DNA from: Bacteroidales bacterium
GTDB lineage: Bacteria > Bacteroidota > Bacteroidia > Bacteroidales > VadinHA17
DNA: 53,468 nt
Direction of reading: 5' to 3'
Assembly: GCA_024763075.1 (NCBI GenBank)
Contig: JANTGF010000019.1
Coordinates: 1 to 53,468, forward strand
Shown one piece after another: positions 11,201 to 19,009 of the stretch. A model generated the notes under the pieces. That model searched no databases. It saw only the letters and a program-made list of their open reading frames with translations, and was not told where the DNA came from. The position numbers and the translations under genes are program-made. Every line of letters starts with the position of its first letter. Positions within the stretch are counted from its first letter, which is position 1.

Positions 11201-11556
11201 CAGGTGCTTTTAACTCATTATATCTGATCAGGGACAACCGTCTTACAGAAATAAAGGGTGACCGGTTTTCAATAGGCCTTACTGCCAACGAGTTGGGTAA
11301 ACCATTTACAAATCACTTTCTAGAATTGGAGAAGGAAGACAGGATATATATCTTTACCGATGGATATGTGGACCAGTTTGGAGGCCCTAAGGGAAAGAAA
11401 TTCATGTACAGGAGGTTCAGACACATGCTTTTAACTGTACATAAAATACCCATGAAAGAGCAAAAAGAATTTCTGGAAAATACGCTGGAATCATGGATGG
11501 GCGAAAATGAACAGGTCGATGATATTCAGGTAATTGGTATTCAGCCTCTTAAATAA
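8263..11556 (+). CDS. Propeller sensor with SpoIIE/PP2C phosphatase output
   Basis: This 1097-residue membrane signalling protein has a signal peptide (about 1-25) and then many two-component-regulator propeller repeats of the form GxLWIGTxxGL up to about residue 690. A Y_Y_Y-type domain follows (about 700-785), then one transmembrane helix (about 791-811), a coiled coil (about 812-850) and a cytoplasmic SpoIIE-type serine/threonine phosphatase. Phosphatase metal ligands are visible in SADCTGHGVPGA (Asp904), FTDG and the final VDDIQVIG. The periplasmic propeller probably senses a ligand and controls dephosphorylation of a partner, typically an anti-sigma antagonist. No such partner gene is adjacent. 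It starts six bases after the UbiD-family gene and faces the hybrid kinase gene convergently. Confidence 0.92.
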   Translation: MKSFFLKISLILIFLLAPGWFARSGNLNREIFIYTPLEGLSQSVVTSIAQEKNGFLWIGTEDGLNQFDGIEFKIFRHNPGDSLSLPDNFISVLKTDDLGNLWIGTANGLSSYNRETKVFKNYLLDDPVSGITSLKYIHDILPDGDHRVWVALRDALLLLDTETGKTLEVLGGNGMFRNSISGKNGGHLFKLKDKVWVFTNNEFKVIHYLRNDSTGFVVNDFSLPFHPDQNVRSAFIDGKGRLWCVTEKTVYQVALDGSYAYTSYNIPRSPKLVSEGIKQIFQDHEGNIWITTEYNIYVNKGSGFVLFDFGEEYFNEVGRMPITAIIEDYSRILWLGSRHGLIKMDLKPRNFEIFDADHLPSLSEDIKSVSSFFVDERNFLWVGTLGNGLFRFSPDRSKIISMNSLRKNKKYHLCNDQILSLYEEKTGKLWIGTRAGIMIYDPESGSCYGLKEVKGSSFLDRSSVYSLAEDWKGNMLIGTGGGLIVYDRSKNEFESIWKWSDELGLIPETRIYTVYVDEKNRYWLGTQSGLIIINPVRKNLLEVNKTVDGGSFNRPVQAIYVDPQKRIWIGTRDGLASVDTLTMQIKPLSNNLPKVSIYGIAADSSGYLWASSNAGLIRFSTIDFTWRFYNKYDGLQGNEFSPGAWFQSKSGEVFFGGYNGFNSFVPDSFRINPYKPRLAITDFRYLAPNGWKDVSITEKEIRLKTGRSNSVFIKYSVLEYTNPMNNRSEYMLEGYDRSWKEAGNPGNAIYSNLKRGTYVFKVRGANNDGVWADQESTQVIRVTTPFQSTKLAFFLYILFAVLAVVLFIRYWTQNLRKANQVLKEKEVAAREIARQREELAIKNKNITDSIRYAQKIQEALLPSAYYFKRLFPESFVIFKPKDFISGDFYWITEKENKQFVVSADCTGHGVPGALMSMIGFEILDKIINDQKEYEPAEILNILSKGIEATFSRNEDDLSVKDGMDLALCMIDKKNKRMEFAGAFNSLYLIRDNRLTEIKGDRFSIGLTANELGKPFTNHFLELEKEDRIYIFTDGYVDQFGGPKGKKFMYRRFRHMLLTVHKIPMKEQKEFLENTLESWMGENEQVDDIQVIGIQPLK

Positions 11557-11601
11557 AAGTTCCTTTTTCATGCTCGGTATTACACTGAACCCTGCACGCT
11601 T

Positions 11602-13353
11602 CTAATTTTTAATAAACTTTTTAATGATTTCCATAAGTTCTTCAATCTGAAAAGGCTTGCTGATATATTCATCCATACCTGCTGAAAGACAGGTCTCCCG
11701 GTCACCTAATAATGCGTTTGCCGTAACCGCTATGATGGGCACATGCGAATTTGTGCTTTCTTCAATTTCCCTGATTTTCCGGGTGGCTGTAAGTCCGTCC
11801 ATTTCCTGCATTTGAATATCCATCAGTATCAGGTCATAATTGGAGGTTCCGAATTTATCCAATGCTTCCTTACCGTTCAAAGCTACATCGATATTCTTAA
11901 TATAGTTCTTCAGGCCAATTAATAAAATCTTCTGATTAAGCTCATTGTCTTCTACCAGGAGAATGTTGGCTTCTTCCAGTTTGAGCTTTGCTTTTGAACT
12001 GATTTCATGGAAATCAGGTGTTCTGGCAGAGCCGTATTTTGTGAGTCCTGATTTATCTGGTATTAAAAAGGGGAGGGTGAAAACCAAAGTAGTAAGCTTG
12101 TCTTCCATGTTTACATTTAACTTTCCTTTTAAAGATTGCAGAATATGTTTTCCCATCCTTATGTTCAGTAGCTGTAGGTCCTCCTGCAAAGCTTCGGCTG
12201 AAATATGCCTTTCTTCAATATCAAGTACATTTTCAAGATTCTTTTTCGAATGGAAAACTTTAAAATTTCCAATCAACTGGAACTGGTAGTATGCCTTATT
12301 ATTTGAAATTAATGTAAGAGAAACTGAAAAATCAATTTTTAACTTCTCCGGGATATTTTTGCTTTTAAGAAAGCTTTCAATAAATAATAAAAGAATTTGC
12401 TTTAAAATTACTGGATCGCCCAAAACCTTTTCCGGACCATTTTCATTGTGAAAAGAAAATGTAATATCACCTATCTCTTTTTTTGCATAAAAATCTATGG
12501 TACCCTCAAGTGTTTTCTTTAGGTCGAATCTTATATTCTCAAATTGTTTAATTCTGGTTTCCAGTCCGGAAGCTTCTGAAATTGCCTGAACACTGTTCAC
12601 CAGATTATTGGTGGATGCTTTCAGCGTTTCAACAATATTCCTTTGATTTTCATTCAGGCTGGATTGTTCAAGTAAACTGTTTAAAACCACCATGTCATTC
12701 AAAGGAGTTCTCATTTCATGTGATAGTCTTGAAATAAAGTCTTTTCTTTCCTTTCTTGATCTTTTTACATCCTTTTTAGCTTTTTCAAGGCTTTTTTCAA
12801 CTCGATCATACATTAGTCCGTAACTTAAAGTCCCAAGTAAAATGATAATATAATAGGATGTAAAGCTGATGATTGACTCAAGGGGTAAAGGTATTTCCTT
12901 GTAGATAAGGTTGTGAATATAGAAACTTGCCAAAAGAAGAAAAAGAATAATGCCACTTAGAAGGCTTCCTTTCCTCGGACTGATTAAAAATATGCACAAA
13001 GGAGGAAACAAACTAAACCAAATGATGTCCGACGGAAAGCTGAAATGGAAATTAAAAAATAATAAAGCAATAAAAGTATAAAATACTAAAATAGATAAAA
13101 CAGAATATAAAAAATACGATTTTGAACGCCTGAACATAAGTATATTTGCAACTGCAATTATAAGTAGCACAACACTTATTGTACCATCCAGCACCTGTTG
13201 CCGGCCAAATACTATTATCGCCCTTGCTACGGAACCTAAGATAGTGAGTAGTAAAAGGCCCTGATTAATGATAAGTTTGTCAACAGGCTTGTCAGATTCA
13301 AAATCCAGGAGATTAAAAGAGAGGAATTTTAATATTTTTTCTGAAGTAATCAT
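11602..13353 (-). CDS. Membrane hybrid histidine kinase with degenerate ATPase domain
   Basis: The 583-residue protein has about six N-terminal membrane helices (residues 28-185), a linker, a HisKA dimerisation domain with SRLSHEMRTPL (His212), an ATPase-like region (about 285-415) and a C-terminal receiver domain. The receiver is intact: ILLVEDNELN, LILMDIQM with Asp512, TANA and KPF. The ATPase-like region keeps GDPVILKQILLLF and the final TLVFTLPF strand. I cannot find the N-box asparagine, the DxGxGI G1 box or the GxGLGL G2 box; ESFLKSKN and IGNFKVFHSK stand in their places. It may therefore not autophosphorylate and may act as a phosphatase, a phosphorelay scaffold or a partner of another kinase. 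Only 45 bases separate its stop from that of the convergent propeller gene. Confidence 0.88.
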   Translation of the reverse strand: MITSEKILKFLSFNLLDFESDKPVDKLIINQGLLLLTILGSVARAIIVFGRQQVLDGTISVVLLIIAVANILMFRRSKSYFLYSVLSILVFYTFIALLFFNFHFSFPSDIIWFSLFPPLCIFLISPRKGSLLSGIILFLLLASFYIHNLIYKEIPLPLESIISFTSYYIIILLGTLSYGLMYDRVEKSLEKAKKDVKRSRKERKDFISRLSHEMRTPLNDMVVLNSLLEQSSLNENQRNIVETLKASTNNLVNSVQAISEASGLETRIKQFENIRFDLKKTLEGTIDFYAKKEIGDITFSFHNENGPEKVLGDPVILKQILLLFIESFLKSKNIPEKLKIDFSVSLTLISNNKAYYQFQLIGNFKVFHSKKNLENVLDIEERHISAEALQEDLQLLNIRMGKHILQSLKGKLNVNMEDKLTTLVFTLPFLIPDKSGLTKYGSARTPDFHEISSKAKLKLEEANILLVEDNELNQKILLIGLKNYIKNIDVALNGKEALDKFGTSNYDLILMDIQMQEMDGLTATRKIREIEESTNSHVPIIAVTANALLGDRETCLSAGMDEYISKPFQIEELMEIIKKFIKN

Positions 13354-13542
13354 TGAATAAATTTAACTCTTATATTTTGCTGAAAGGAAATAAATCATTT
13401 TTAAAAATAACAAAGTTAATTAAACTTTGCTTATTTTATTCGTTCTTTTTAAAAAGGGCATATTTTTTGAAGTATTATTGAAAAAAATATTTAATTATGA
13501 AAAGATATTTTTTAGGTATTTTCAGGTGGGAAAATATAATCT

Positions 13543-13550
13543 ATATTTGT
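13543..13550 (+). promoter_or_regulatory. -7 box upstream of secreted protein gene
   Basis: TATATTTG, a full match to TAnnTTTG, lies 19 bases before the ATG at 13570, implying a very short leader. No convincing -33 element was seen. Confidence 0.6.
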
Positions 13551-13569
13551 TTTTTGTTTTATTTTTAAA

Positions 13570-14298
13570 ATGATGGAAAAAAAATTTATTTACAGCTTCC
13601 TATTTACATTTCTCTTTAACATCAATGGTGTTTTTGCCCAGGATGAAAGAGATCTTATAAAATATACACATGAATTCCGGTTTAATGACGGAATCTATTT
13701 GAATTTTGAGCAGGTGAAAAATAATGCACCGCTTCCAAAGTATAAAATTTTAACGGACGCTGACTATCATGATCCGGAGTTTTTTGATAAAGTGATGAAA
13801 CACGATGTCATTTATTATTTTGATGACAAAGGGGTGAAGCAGGAACTTTCGTTGGAAGACATCTGGGGTTATTCGAGGAATGGTGTCCTTAATATCAGGA
13901 TGGGCAATGATTTTAGCAGGATTTCTATTTTAGGTGGGATTTGTCACTTTGTCGGAACGGTTACCAATACCGATACACGCTATTATGATCCTTATTACAA
14001 TCCGTATTACAACCGGTATAATCCTTACAGTTATTATGGAGGTTACGGTGGATACAATAATTTCTATTATCCTCAGCAGGCAGAAACCTATACCCGGACT
14101 GAAATGAAGCAGTTTATTCTTGATTTTGAAACGGGTAAGGTAATGGATTATTCGGTTCAGAATGTTGAAATTGCATTAATGCGTGATCCGGAACTTTACG
14201 ACGAATATATGGCACTTAAATCAAAACAGAAAAAGCAGCTCAAATTTCTTTATATCCGGAAGTTCAATGAAAGAAATCCTGTTTATTTTCCTAAATAG
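13570..14298 (+). CDS. Secreted protein of unknown function with Tyr-rich segment
   Basis: I do not recognise a family. The 242-residue product starts with a clear signal peptide ending near FAQ (residue 24), so it should be exported to the periplasm or outer membrane. The first half is charged and globular-looking. Residues about 138-170 form a low-complexity stretch of Tyr, Asn, Pro and Gly (DPYYNPYYNRYNPYSYYGG), and the C-terminus is Lys-rich. Such Tyr/Asn/Gly stretches occur in surface or matrix-associated proteins, but no function can be assigned. It has its own -7 box. The region after it carries inverted repeats, and another exported protein of unknown function follows. Confidence 0.75.
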   Translation: MMEKKFIYSFLFTFLFNINGVFAQDERDLIKYTHEFRFNDGIYLNFEQVKNNAPLPKYKILTDADYHDPEFFDKVMKHDVIYYFDDKGVKQELSLEDIWGYSRNGVLNIRMGNDFSRISILGGICHFVGTVTNTDTRYYDPYYNPYYNRYNPYSYYGGYGGYNNFYYPQQAETYTRTEMKQFILDFETGKVMDYSVQNVEIALMRDPELYDEYMALKSKQKKQLKFLYIRKFNERNPVYFPK

Positions 14299-14460
14299 TG
14301 CTTCTAAGAAAACTCTTAATTTTTCAAGTGGCTTCTTAGAAGACACCAAAGACAAGGCTTTCGAAGCTTTAAAAATTAGAGAGTTTACTTTTGTAAATGA
14401 CCGTTTTCAAAACGAGAATAACACAGTATTTGGCGTTTTCTAAGAGACACTAAATAGAAA
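14299..14460. repeat. Inverted-repeat-rich intergenic segment
   Basis: The 356-base gap 14299-14654 has no convincing gene. Its first half can fold: AAACTCTTAATTTTT (14310-14324) pairs with AAAAATTAGAGAGTTT (14371-14386) with one bulge. Smaller hairpins lie inside (CTTCTTAGAAG, GCTTTCGAAGC), and CGTTTTCAAAACG (14402-14414) follows. A TTCTAAGA-like motif recurs at 14302, 14333 and 14438, twice followed by GACACNAAA. This could be a degenerate small mobile repeat or a structured 3' untranslated region. The second half holds a promoter box. Confidence 0.5.
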
Positions 14461-14564
14461 CAGTCAGTTTTTAAAAAATAAGTGACTCCCTTTCAAAGGA
14501 TAGTTCCAATATGTTTTTAAAACCAATTGAAATCTCAATACATAGGTTTTCCCAAATAATTTTT

Positions 14565-14572
14565 TATATTTG
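14565..14572 (+). promoter_or_regulatory. -7 box for the 14655 gene
   Basis: TATATTTG matches TAnnTTTG and lies 83 bases upstream of the start codon at 14655, giving a leader of roughly 75 bases. No clear -33 element. Confidence 0.55.
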
Positions 14573-14654
14573 TTTACCTATAAGTATGAACCTTTAGTTT
14601 TTCAAGAATTTTAATTGAGTACTTCTTTTTAAGTCACTTAAAAGTTAAATTTAT

Positions 14655-15524
14655 ATGCATATGAGGAAATATATTATTTTGTTACTGAGTATGTGCAGTC
14701 CGTTTTATTTTGCCAAAGCTCAATCCAAATTGCCTGAAAAGAATGAGATAGTTTGGTTTTTCAATTCGAAAACAGGAATTGTACTGGAAAATGGTTTTTC
14801 CTCTTTTTATAATGCATATATTAAAGATGCCGTAAAAGAAAATTGGAAAATTACCCCATATGAGTTTATAAAAACGGACGAGTTTGAAAAGAGGATGACG
14901 GATAGCAGCTATTCATTTTTGGTTCTGACAAATACACATTTTGAAAGGGATAAAGCAGATGCTGATTACAATTTCATTAATCTTTTACTTGGGAAGAAAG
15001 GAGTTAAAAATATCACTGAAATGCCTGAAATGGGATCACTTCCGTTGTCATATACCGACAATGAGGATGATGATTATTCATATAAATTAAGTGTAATGAT
15101 TGAGTTTCTCCAAAGTAGAGCCGGGTTAATGAAAGAAAGGCCCGATTTCCTCTCTATGAGATATCTTAAATATTACAATAAAAATACCCCGGAAATAAAA
15201 CTAAAAACTTTGTGGGTCCTGGAGAAAAACCTGGCTCCTGAAATAAATTCTTTGGATAAAATAAGAAAAACCTATCCTTATGAAATTAAAATTGTTACAG
15301 AAGAAGAACTGGAAGATGCCATTGCAAAGAAAAAAGACTATCTGTTTCTTCATTGTGTAATGCCTGAAGAAAAAGGGAAAGAGGGTTGGACGTTTAAGAT
15401 GATTTTTGGTATTGCCGATGGCCGGTTGTATTACTATAATAAGCATACAATTTCGTCAAAAAAACCTGCCGGCCTTCTGAAAAGTGATTTGAAAAAGATG
15501 ACAGGTAAAAATAAGCTTTTCTAA
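14655..15524 (+). CDS. Exported protein of unknown function
   Basis: The 289-residue product carries a signal peptide (cleavage near KAQ, residue 23) and no other membrane segment, so it is probably periplasmic or outer-membrane-associated. I recognise no domain. The mature part is mixed alpha/beta in character with several short Asp/Glu-rich turns (DNEDDDYS near residue 140). A second ATG at 14661 gives an equally good start two codons later. It has its own promoter box and is followed 28 bases later by a small DUF4870 membrane protein that may be cotranscribed. Function unknown. Confidence 0.75.
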   Translation: MHMRKYIILLLSMCSPFYFAKAQSKLPEKNEIVWFFNSKTGIVLENGFSSFYNAYIKDAVKENWKITPYEFIKTDEFEKRMTDSSYSFLVLTNTHFERDKADADYNFINLLLGKKGVKNITEMPEMGSLPLSYTDNEDDDYSYKLSVMIEFLQSRAGLMKERPDFLSMRYLKYYNKNTPEIKLKTLWVLEKNLAPEINSLDKIRKTYPYEIKIVTEEELEDAIAKKKDYLFLHCVMPEEKGKEGWTFKMIFGIADGRLYYYNKHTISSKKPAGLLKSDLKKMTGKNKLF

Positions 15525-15552
15525 AATATTAATACTTTCTGACTTTAATTTT

Positions 15553-15927
15553 ATGGAAACACTTTCTGATATTCCTGAAAAAACAAAATTAGATCCCGGA
15601 CAAGAGAAAACATGGGCCATGTTATGCCACATAGCTAGTTTTGCATATTTTATTCCCCTGGGACATGTTTTAGGTCCGCTCATTGTCTGGCTCATTAAAA
15701 AAGATGAATCGGAACTGGTGGATGACCAGGGAAAAGAATCTCTAAATTTTCAGATTTCCATGACCATATATCTGGTGATAGCTATACCATTCGTGATATT
15801 ACTTATTGGCATTCCCCTATTGATTGCCCTTGGAATACTGGATGTTGTACTGGTTGTGCTGGCTGCGGTAAGTGCTGCCCAGGGAAATCCCTACCGGTAT
15901 CCCCTCTCAATAAAGTTTATTAAATAA
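15553..15927 (+). CDS. DUF4870 (Tic20-like) membrane protein
   Basis: This 124-residue protein fits the DUF4870 family. It has a short soluble N-terminus ending QEKTWAMLCHIASFAYFIP, then WLIKKDES, DDQGKESLNFQ (the conserved loop) and two further hydrophobic segments before the terminal YRYPLSIKFIK. Three to four membrane helices are predicted. Family members are small inner-membrane proteins of unknown function, distantly related to the Tic20 fold. The 28-base gap suggests cotranscription with the preceding exported protein. Family assignment is confident, function is not. Confidence 0.88.
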   Translation: METLSDIPEKTKLDPGQEKTWAMLCHIASFAYFIPLGHVLGPLIVWLIKKDESELVDDQGKESLNFQISMTIYLVIAIPFVILLIGIPLLIALGILDVVLVVLAAVSAAQGNPYRYPLSIKFIK

Positions 15928-16128
15928 TCGGTTATTGGAGAGGCTGCTATGCTTAAATTGATATCCGGGTATTAGGGTGTATTATTTTTATGTATTTGCA
16001 GAATATTAAACAAGTTAAATTGTTTTAGTGAGAAGTTCAGTAAAAGCTATCAAAATGAAAAAATCAGCTTTTAACAGTTTTAACTTCCAGGGAATACCTG
16101 AACAATTTGGTTGTGAGGTAGTAGAATT

Positions 16129-17271
16129 ATGAGGAAAAGGGGAGTACGTTGGTTTATTCTGATTATTGGCCTGCTGTTAGGAATTATTACAGATAGCACT
16201 GCCCAGGAAAGCGAAAAACCAGTTAAACTTTTTAAAGATACGCTTGACGGGGCTTTTGATATAAGTCATTACCTTCTTAACCTGCATGGTTTTTTACCTG
16301 TACCTACCATTATTACCGAACCGGCAGTTGGGTATGGTGGTGCTCTGGCCGGAGCTTTTTTTATTGCAAAGAAAGAAACAGGAAGGAAAAAGTTCAGAAT
16401 GCCTGATGTGGTTGGAGCAGGTGGTGGTTATACCCAGAACAAAACATGGTTTATAGGAGCCGGGTATTTTGGTTTTTGGAAAGACGATCATATCCGGTAC
16501 AGGGGAGTTTTAGGGTATGCCGATGTTAATCTTAAATATTACGGAAAAGGAATTGATTTTCTGGATAAGAATCCAGCAGAATTCTCTATTGGTGCTTTTG
16601 GATTTATGCAACAGGCTATTTTTAGGATAGGGGAGAGCCGGTTTATGCTGGGAGGTAAATATATTTATTCAAAAACCAAGGTTACGGCTTTTGAGGATAG
16701 TAAATTGCCCTGGGTGGATCCGAGGGAGTTTAATCTCACCAATAGTGGAATTGGAGTGATTGGAGAATATGAGAATTTTGATAATATTTTTTCTCCGAAC
16801 AAAGGCTTTCGCATCAACATTACATACAATCAATATCTGGATTTTCTGGGCAGCGATCGTAACTTTGGTCGTTTAAACAGTTTTGCTTATTATTACTTGC
16901 CGCTAATTACCAATAAATGGATTTCCGGTTTCAGGCTCGAATTCCAGATGGCTACTGGTGATACTCCGTTCTATGCTTATCCTTTTCTGATTCAACGGGG
17001 AGTTCCTGCAATGCGGTATCAGGGTAAATATACTATGGTTGCTGAAACTGAACAATTGGTGATGCTGACCAGAAGATGGGGTGTGGTTGGTTTTGCAGGT
17101 TATGGGAAAACTTTTAATGAAGAAATAAAAGGAGGTTCAGCCTGGAATGCAGGAATTGGTTTTCGTTATCTGATGGCGAGAATTTTTGGATTAAGGATGG
17201 GCCTTGATGTTGCCAGAGGTCCTGAAGAATGGGCTGTTTATGTTGTTTTTGGAAATGCATGGTTTAGATAA
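16129..17271 (+). CDS. BamA/TamA-family outer membrane beta-barrel protein without POTRA domains
   Basis: The 380-residue product has a signal peptide (cleavage near TAQ, residue 26) followed directly by a surface-antigen (D15-type) beta-barrel with alternating aromatic strands. Typical features are GIGVIGEYENFDNIFSPN, RGVPAMRYQGKYT, the WGVVGFAGYG strand and a C-terminal aromatic residue pattern ending NAWFR. There is no room for the POTRA repeats of BamA or TamA, so it is a short patatin-associated-type or stand-alone barrel rather than the essential BamA. It presumably sits in the outer membrane; its transport role is unknown. It is preceded by a 201-base gap where I see no strong promoter. 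Confidence 0.85.
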   Translation: MRKRGVRWFILIIGLLLGIITDSTAQESEKPVKLFKDTLDGAFDISHYLLNLHGFLPVPTIITEPAVGYGGALAGAFFIAKKETGRKKFRMPDVVGAGGGYTQNKTWFIGAGYFGFWKDDHIRYRGVLGYADVNLKYYGKGIDFLDKNPAEFSIGAFGFMQQAIFRIGESRFMLGGKYIYSKTKVTAFEDSKLPWVDPREFNLTNSGIGVIGEYENFDNIFSPNKGFRINITYNQYLDFLGSDRNFGRLNSFAYYYLPLITNKWISGFRLEFQMATGDTPFYAYPFLIQRGVPAMRYQGKYTMVAETEQLVMLTRRWGVVGFAGYGKTFNEEIKGGSAWNAGIGFRYLMARIFGLRMGLDVARGPEEWAVYVVFGNAWFR

Positions 17272-17536
17272 TGGTAAGATAATAGATTTATAGGGCTATT
17301 GAATTACTTATTTACGCCTGATTCACATAACCAGTCTTTTTTTATAAGCATTCCCATTGGAAGGAGTGAGAGAGCCCAGCAAAAACAGTTGGATAAAAAA
17401 GAGGAAAGCTGAAAAAAAACAGCGAAAAACAATAAATAAACCAATTAATATTTTCAAATACAAAAAAATCCGGTTAATCTTTTTAGGTTAACCGGATTCT
17501 TTTTTTTGTTGAGATTAAAACCTTCGTAAACTTTCC
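17272..17536. other. Intergenic region before hisS
   Basis: About 300 bases separate the barrel gene from the true hisS start at 17572. Apart from the terminator near 17467-17507 and the hisS -7 box I see no gene, RNA or repeat. The middle (17371-17460) is purine-rich and A-rich. Confidence 0.6.
17467..17507 (+). terminator. Intrinsic terminator upstream of hisS
   Basis: A perfect 11-base-pair stem, AATCCGGTTAA / TTAACCGGATT, with a ten-base loop is followed by C and nine T residues (17500-17507 being T). It probably ends the transcript from the barrel gene about 195 bases upstream and insulates hisS. Confidence 0.85.
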
Positions 17537-17544
17537 TATCTTTG
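17537..17544 (+). promoter_or_regulatory. hisS -7 promoter box
   Basis: TATCTTTG is a full match to TAnnTTTG, 28 bases before the ATG at 17572. A TTG at 17509-17511 could be a loosely spaced -33 element. The position shows that the in-frame TTG at 17542 is promoter sequence, not a start codon. Confidence 0.75.
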
Positions 17545-17571
17545 CAGTTTAATGAAATAAACTATAACCTG

Positions 17572-18936
17572 ATGGCAGTACAAAAACCCTCTATCCCAAA
17601 AGGCACAAGGGATTTCGGGCCATATGAAATGGTAAGAAGGAACTATATTTTCAATATTACCAGGAAAGTCTTTGGAAAATATGGCTACCTTCCGCTTGAA
17701 ACCCCTGCGATGGAAAATCTCTCTACTCTTCTGGGAAAATATGGTGAGGAGGGAGATAAGTTATTGTTTCGGATTCTTAATTCCGGAGATTTCCTTTCAA
17801 AAGTTGCACCATCCGAAAAGAGTTTGCTGAATTCTCAAAAACTGTTAAGTCAAATTTCTGAGAAAGGTTTAAAATATGACCTGACTGTTCCTTTTGCCCG
17901 GTATGTAGTGCAACACCGGAATGAGATTACTTTTCCGTTCAAACGTTATCAGATTCAACCGGTCTGGCGTGCCGATCGCCCACAAAAAGGCAGGTATCGT
18001 GAGTTTTTTCAGTGCGATGTGGATGTAATCGGGAGTAAATCTCTTTTATCAGAAGTTGAGCTGATTCAAATTACGGATGAGGTTTTTTCAATTCTGGGGA
18101 TTGATATTAAAATCAAGATAAACAACAGAAAAGTACTTGCCGGTGTGGCTGAGATGATGGGAGAAGCCGGCCAGATGATGAAAATTACCATAGCCATTGA
18201 TAAAATTGATAAGATGGGATTAGAAAAAGTAAACGAAGAATTACTTCAATCAGGTATTCCACAGAAAGCGGTAGACAAATTACAACCCATTCTTATGTTT
18301 TCAGGAGGAAGGGAGGAAAAACTGGCTTTGTTGAAGAACCTCCTGGCCGGTTCAGAAATTGGAATGAAAGGTGTTGCAGAACTGGAGCAGGTATTTTCTT
18401 ATCTGTCCGGACTAAATATTCATTCAGAAGTGGAAATAGACCTTTCGTTAGCGAGAGGTCTGAATTATTATACCGGAGCAATTCTGGAAGTTGAGGCAAT
18501 GAATGTAAAGATGGGAAGCATTTGCGGAGGTGGTCGGTATGATGATCTGACGGGTATTTTTGGCTTGAAGGATGTTTCAGGAGTTGGTATTTCATTTGGA
18601 GCTGATCGTATTTATGATGTGATGTTGCAATTGGATCTTTTTCCCGCCGGTCTGGAACAAACCACGCAATTACTATTTGTTAATTTTGGTGAAAAAGAAG
18701 AAGAATATTGCCTCAAATTGTTGGATGGCGTGAGAAAGGCTGGTATTTCAGCTGAGATTTATCCAGATCGTGTAAAAATGAAAAAGCAGATGATTTATGC
18801 AAATAATAAAAATGTGAAATTTGTGGCCTTGGTGGGTGAGAATGAAATGCTGGAGAAAAAGATTACTCTTAAAGATATGGTGACGGGTGAACAGGAGAAG
18901 CTTACCCTGGATGAACTGGTAATGAAACTAAAATAG
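17572..18936 (+). CDS. hisS: Histidyl-tRNA synthetase
   Basis: This class II synthetase charges tRNA-His with histidine in the cytoplasm. The product from the ATG at 17572 has 454 residues and begins [15 protein letters not shown]. Visible motifs are motif 2 ([18 protein letters not shown]), the histidine-binding loop [13 protein letters not shown], motif 3 ([14 protein letters not shown]) and the C-terminal anticodon-binding domain (about 365-454). An upstream in-frame TTG at 17542 would add ten residues, but it lies inside the -7 promoter box and is rejected. Length is typical. It is followed 73 bases later by two ammonia-lyase genes. Confidence 0.97.
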   Translation: MAVQKPSIPKGTRDFGPYEMVRRNYIFNITRKVFGKYGYLPLETPAMENLSTLLGKYGEEGDKLLFRILNSGDFLSKVAPSEKSLLNSQKLLSQISEKGLKYDLTVPFARYVVQHRNEITFPFKRYQIQPVWRADRPQKGRYREFFQCDVDVIGSKSLLSEVELIQITDEVFSILGIDIKIKINNRKVLAGVAEMMGEAGQMMKITIAIDKIDKMGLEKVNEELLQSGIPQKAVDKLQPILMFSGGREEKLALLKNLLAGSEIGMKGVAELEQVFSYLSGLNIHSEVEIDLSLARGLNYYTGAILEVEAMNVKMGSICGGGRYDDLTGIFGLKDVSGVGISFGADRIYDVMLQLDLFPAGLEQTTQLLFVNFGEKEEEYCLKLLDGVRKAGISAEIYPDRVKMKKQMIYANNKNVKFVALVGENEMLEKKITLKDMVTGEQEKLTLDELVMKLK

Positions 18937-19009
18937 AAATAGCAGCAGTACATTGATTATTTGCATATTTGAAAATTCCGGGAGTTTTAATTTTATTTAA
19001 TTAATTGCG

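Noticed and set aside
11945-12289. A 114-codon plus-strand frame inside the hybrid kinase gene.
   Set aside because: It is antisense to a well-supported coding sequence, with Ser/Arg/Phe-rich composition typical of a shadow frame and no domain.
14183-14443. An 86-codon open frame overlapping the end of the Tyr-rich secreted protein gene and running into the inverted-repeat region.
   Set aside because: It overlaps the real gene in another frame, lacks a promoter or recognisable domain, and much of it is hairpin-forming sequence. It could be a decayed fragment but cannot be supported as a gene.
16129-17271. Calling the beta-barrel the essential BamA.
   Set aside because: There is no POTRA region and the length is less than half that of BamA.
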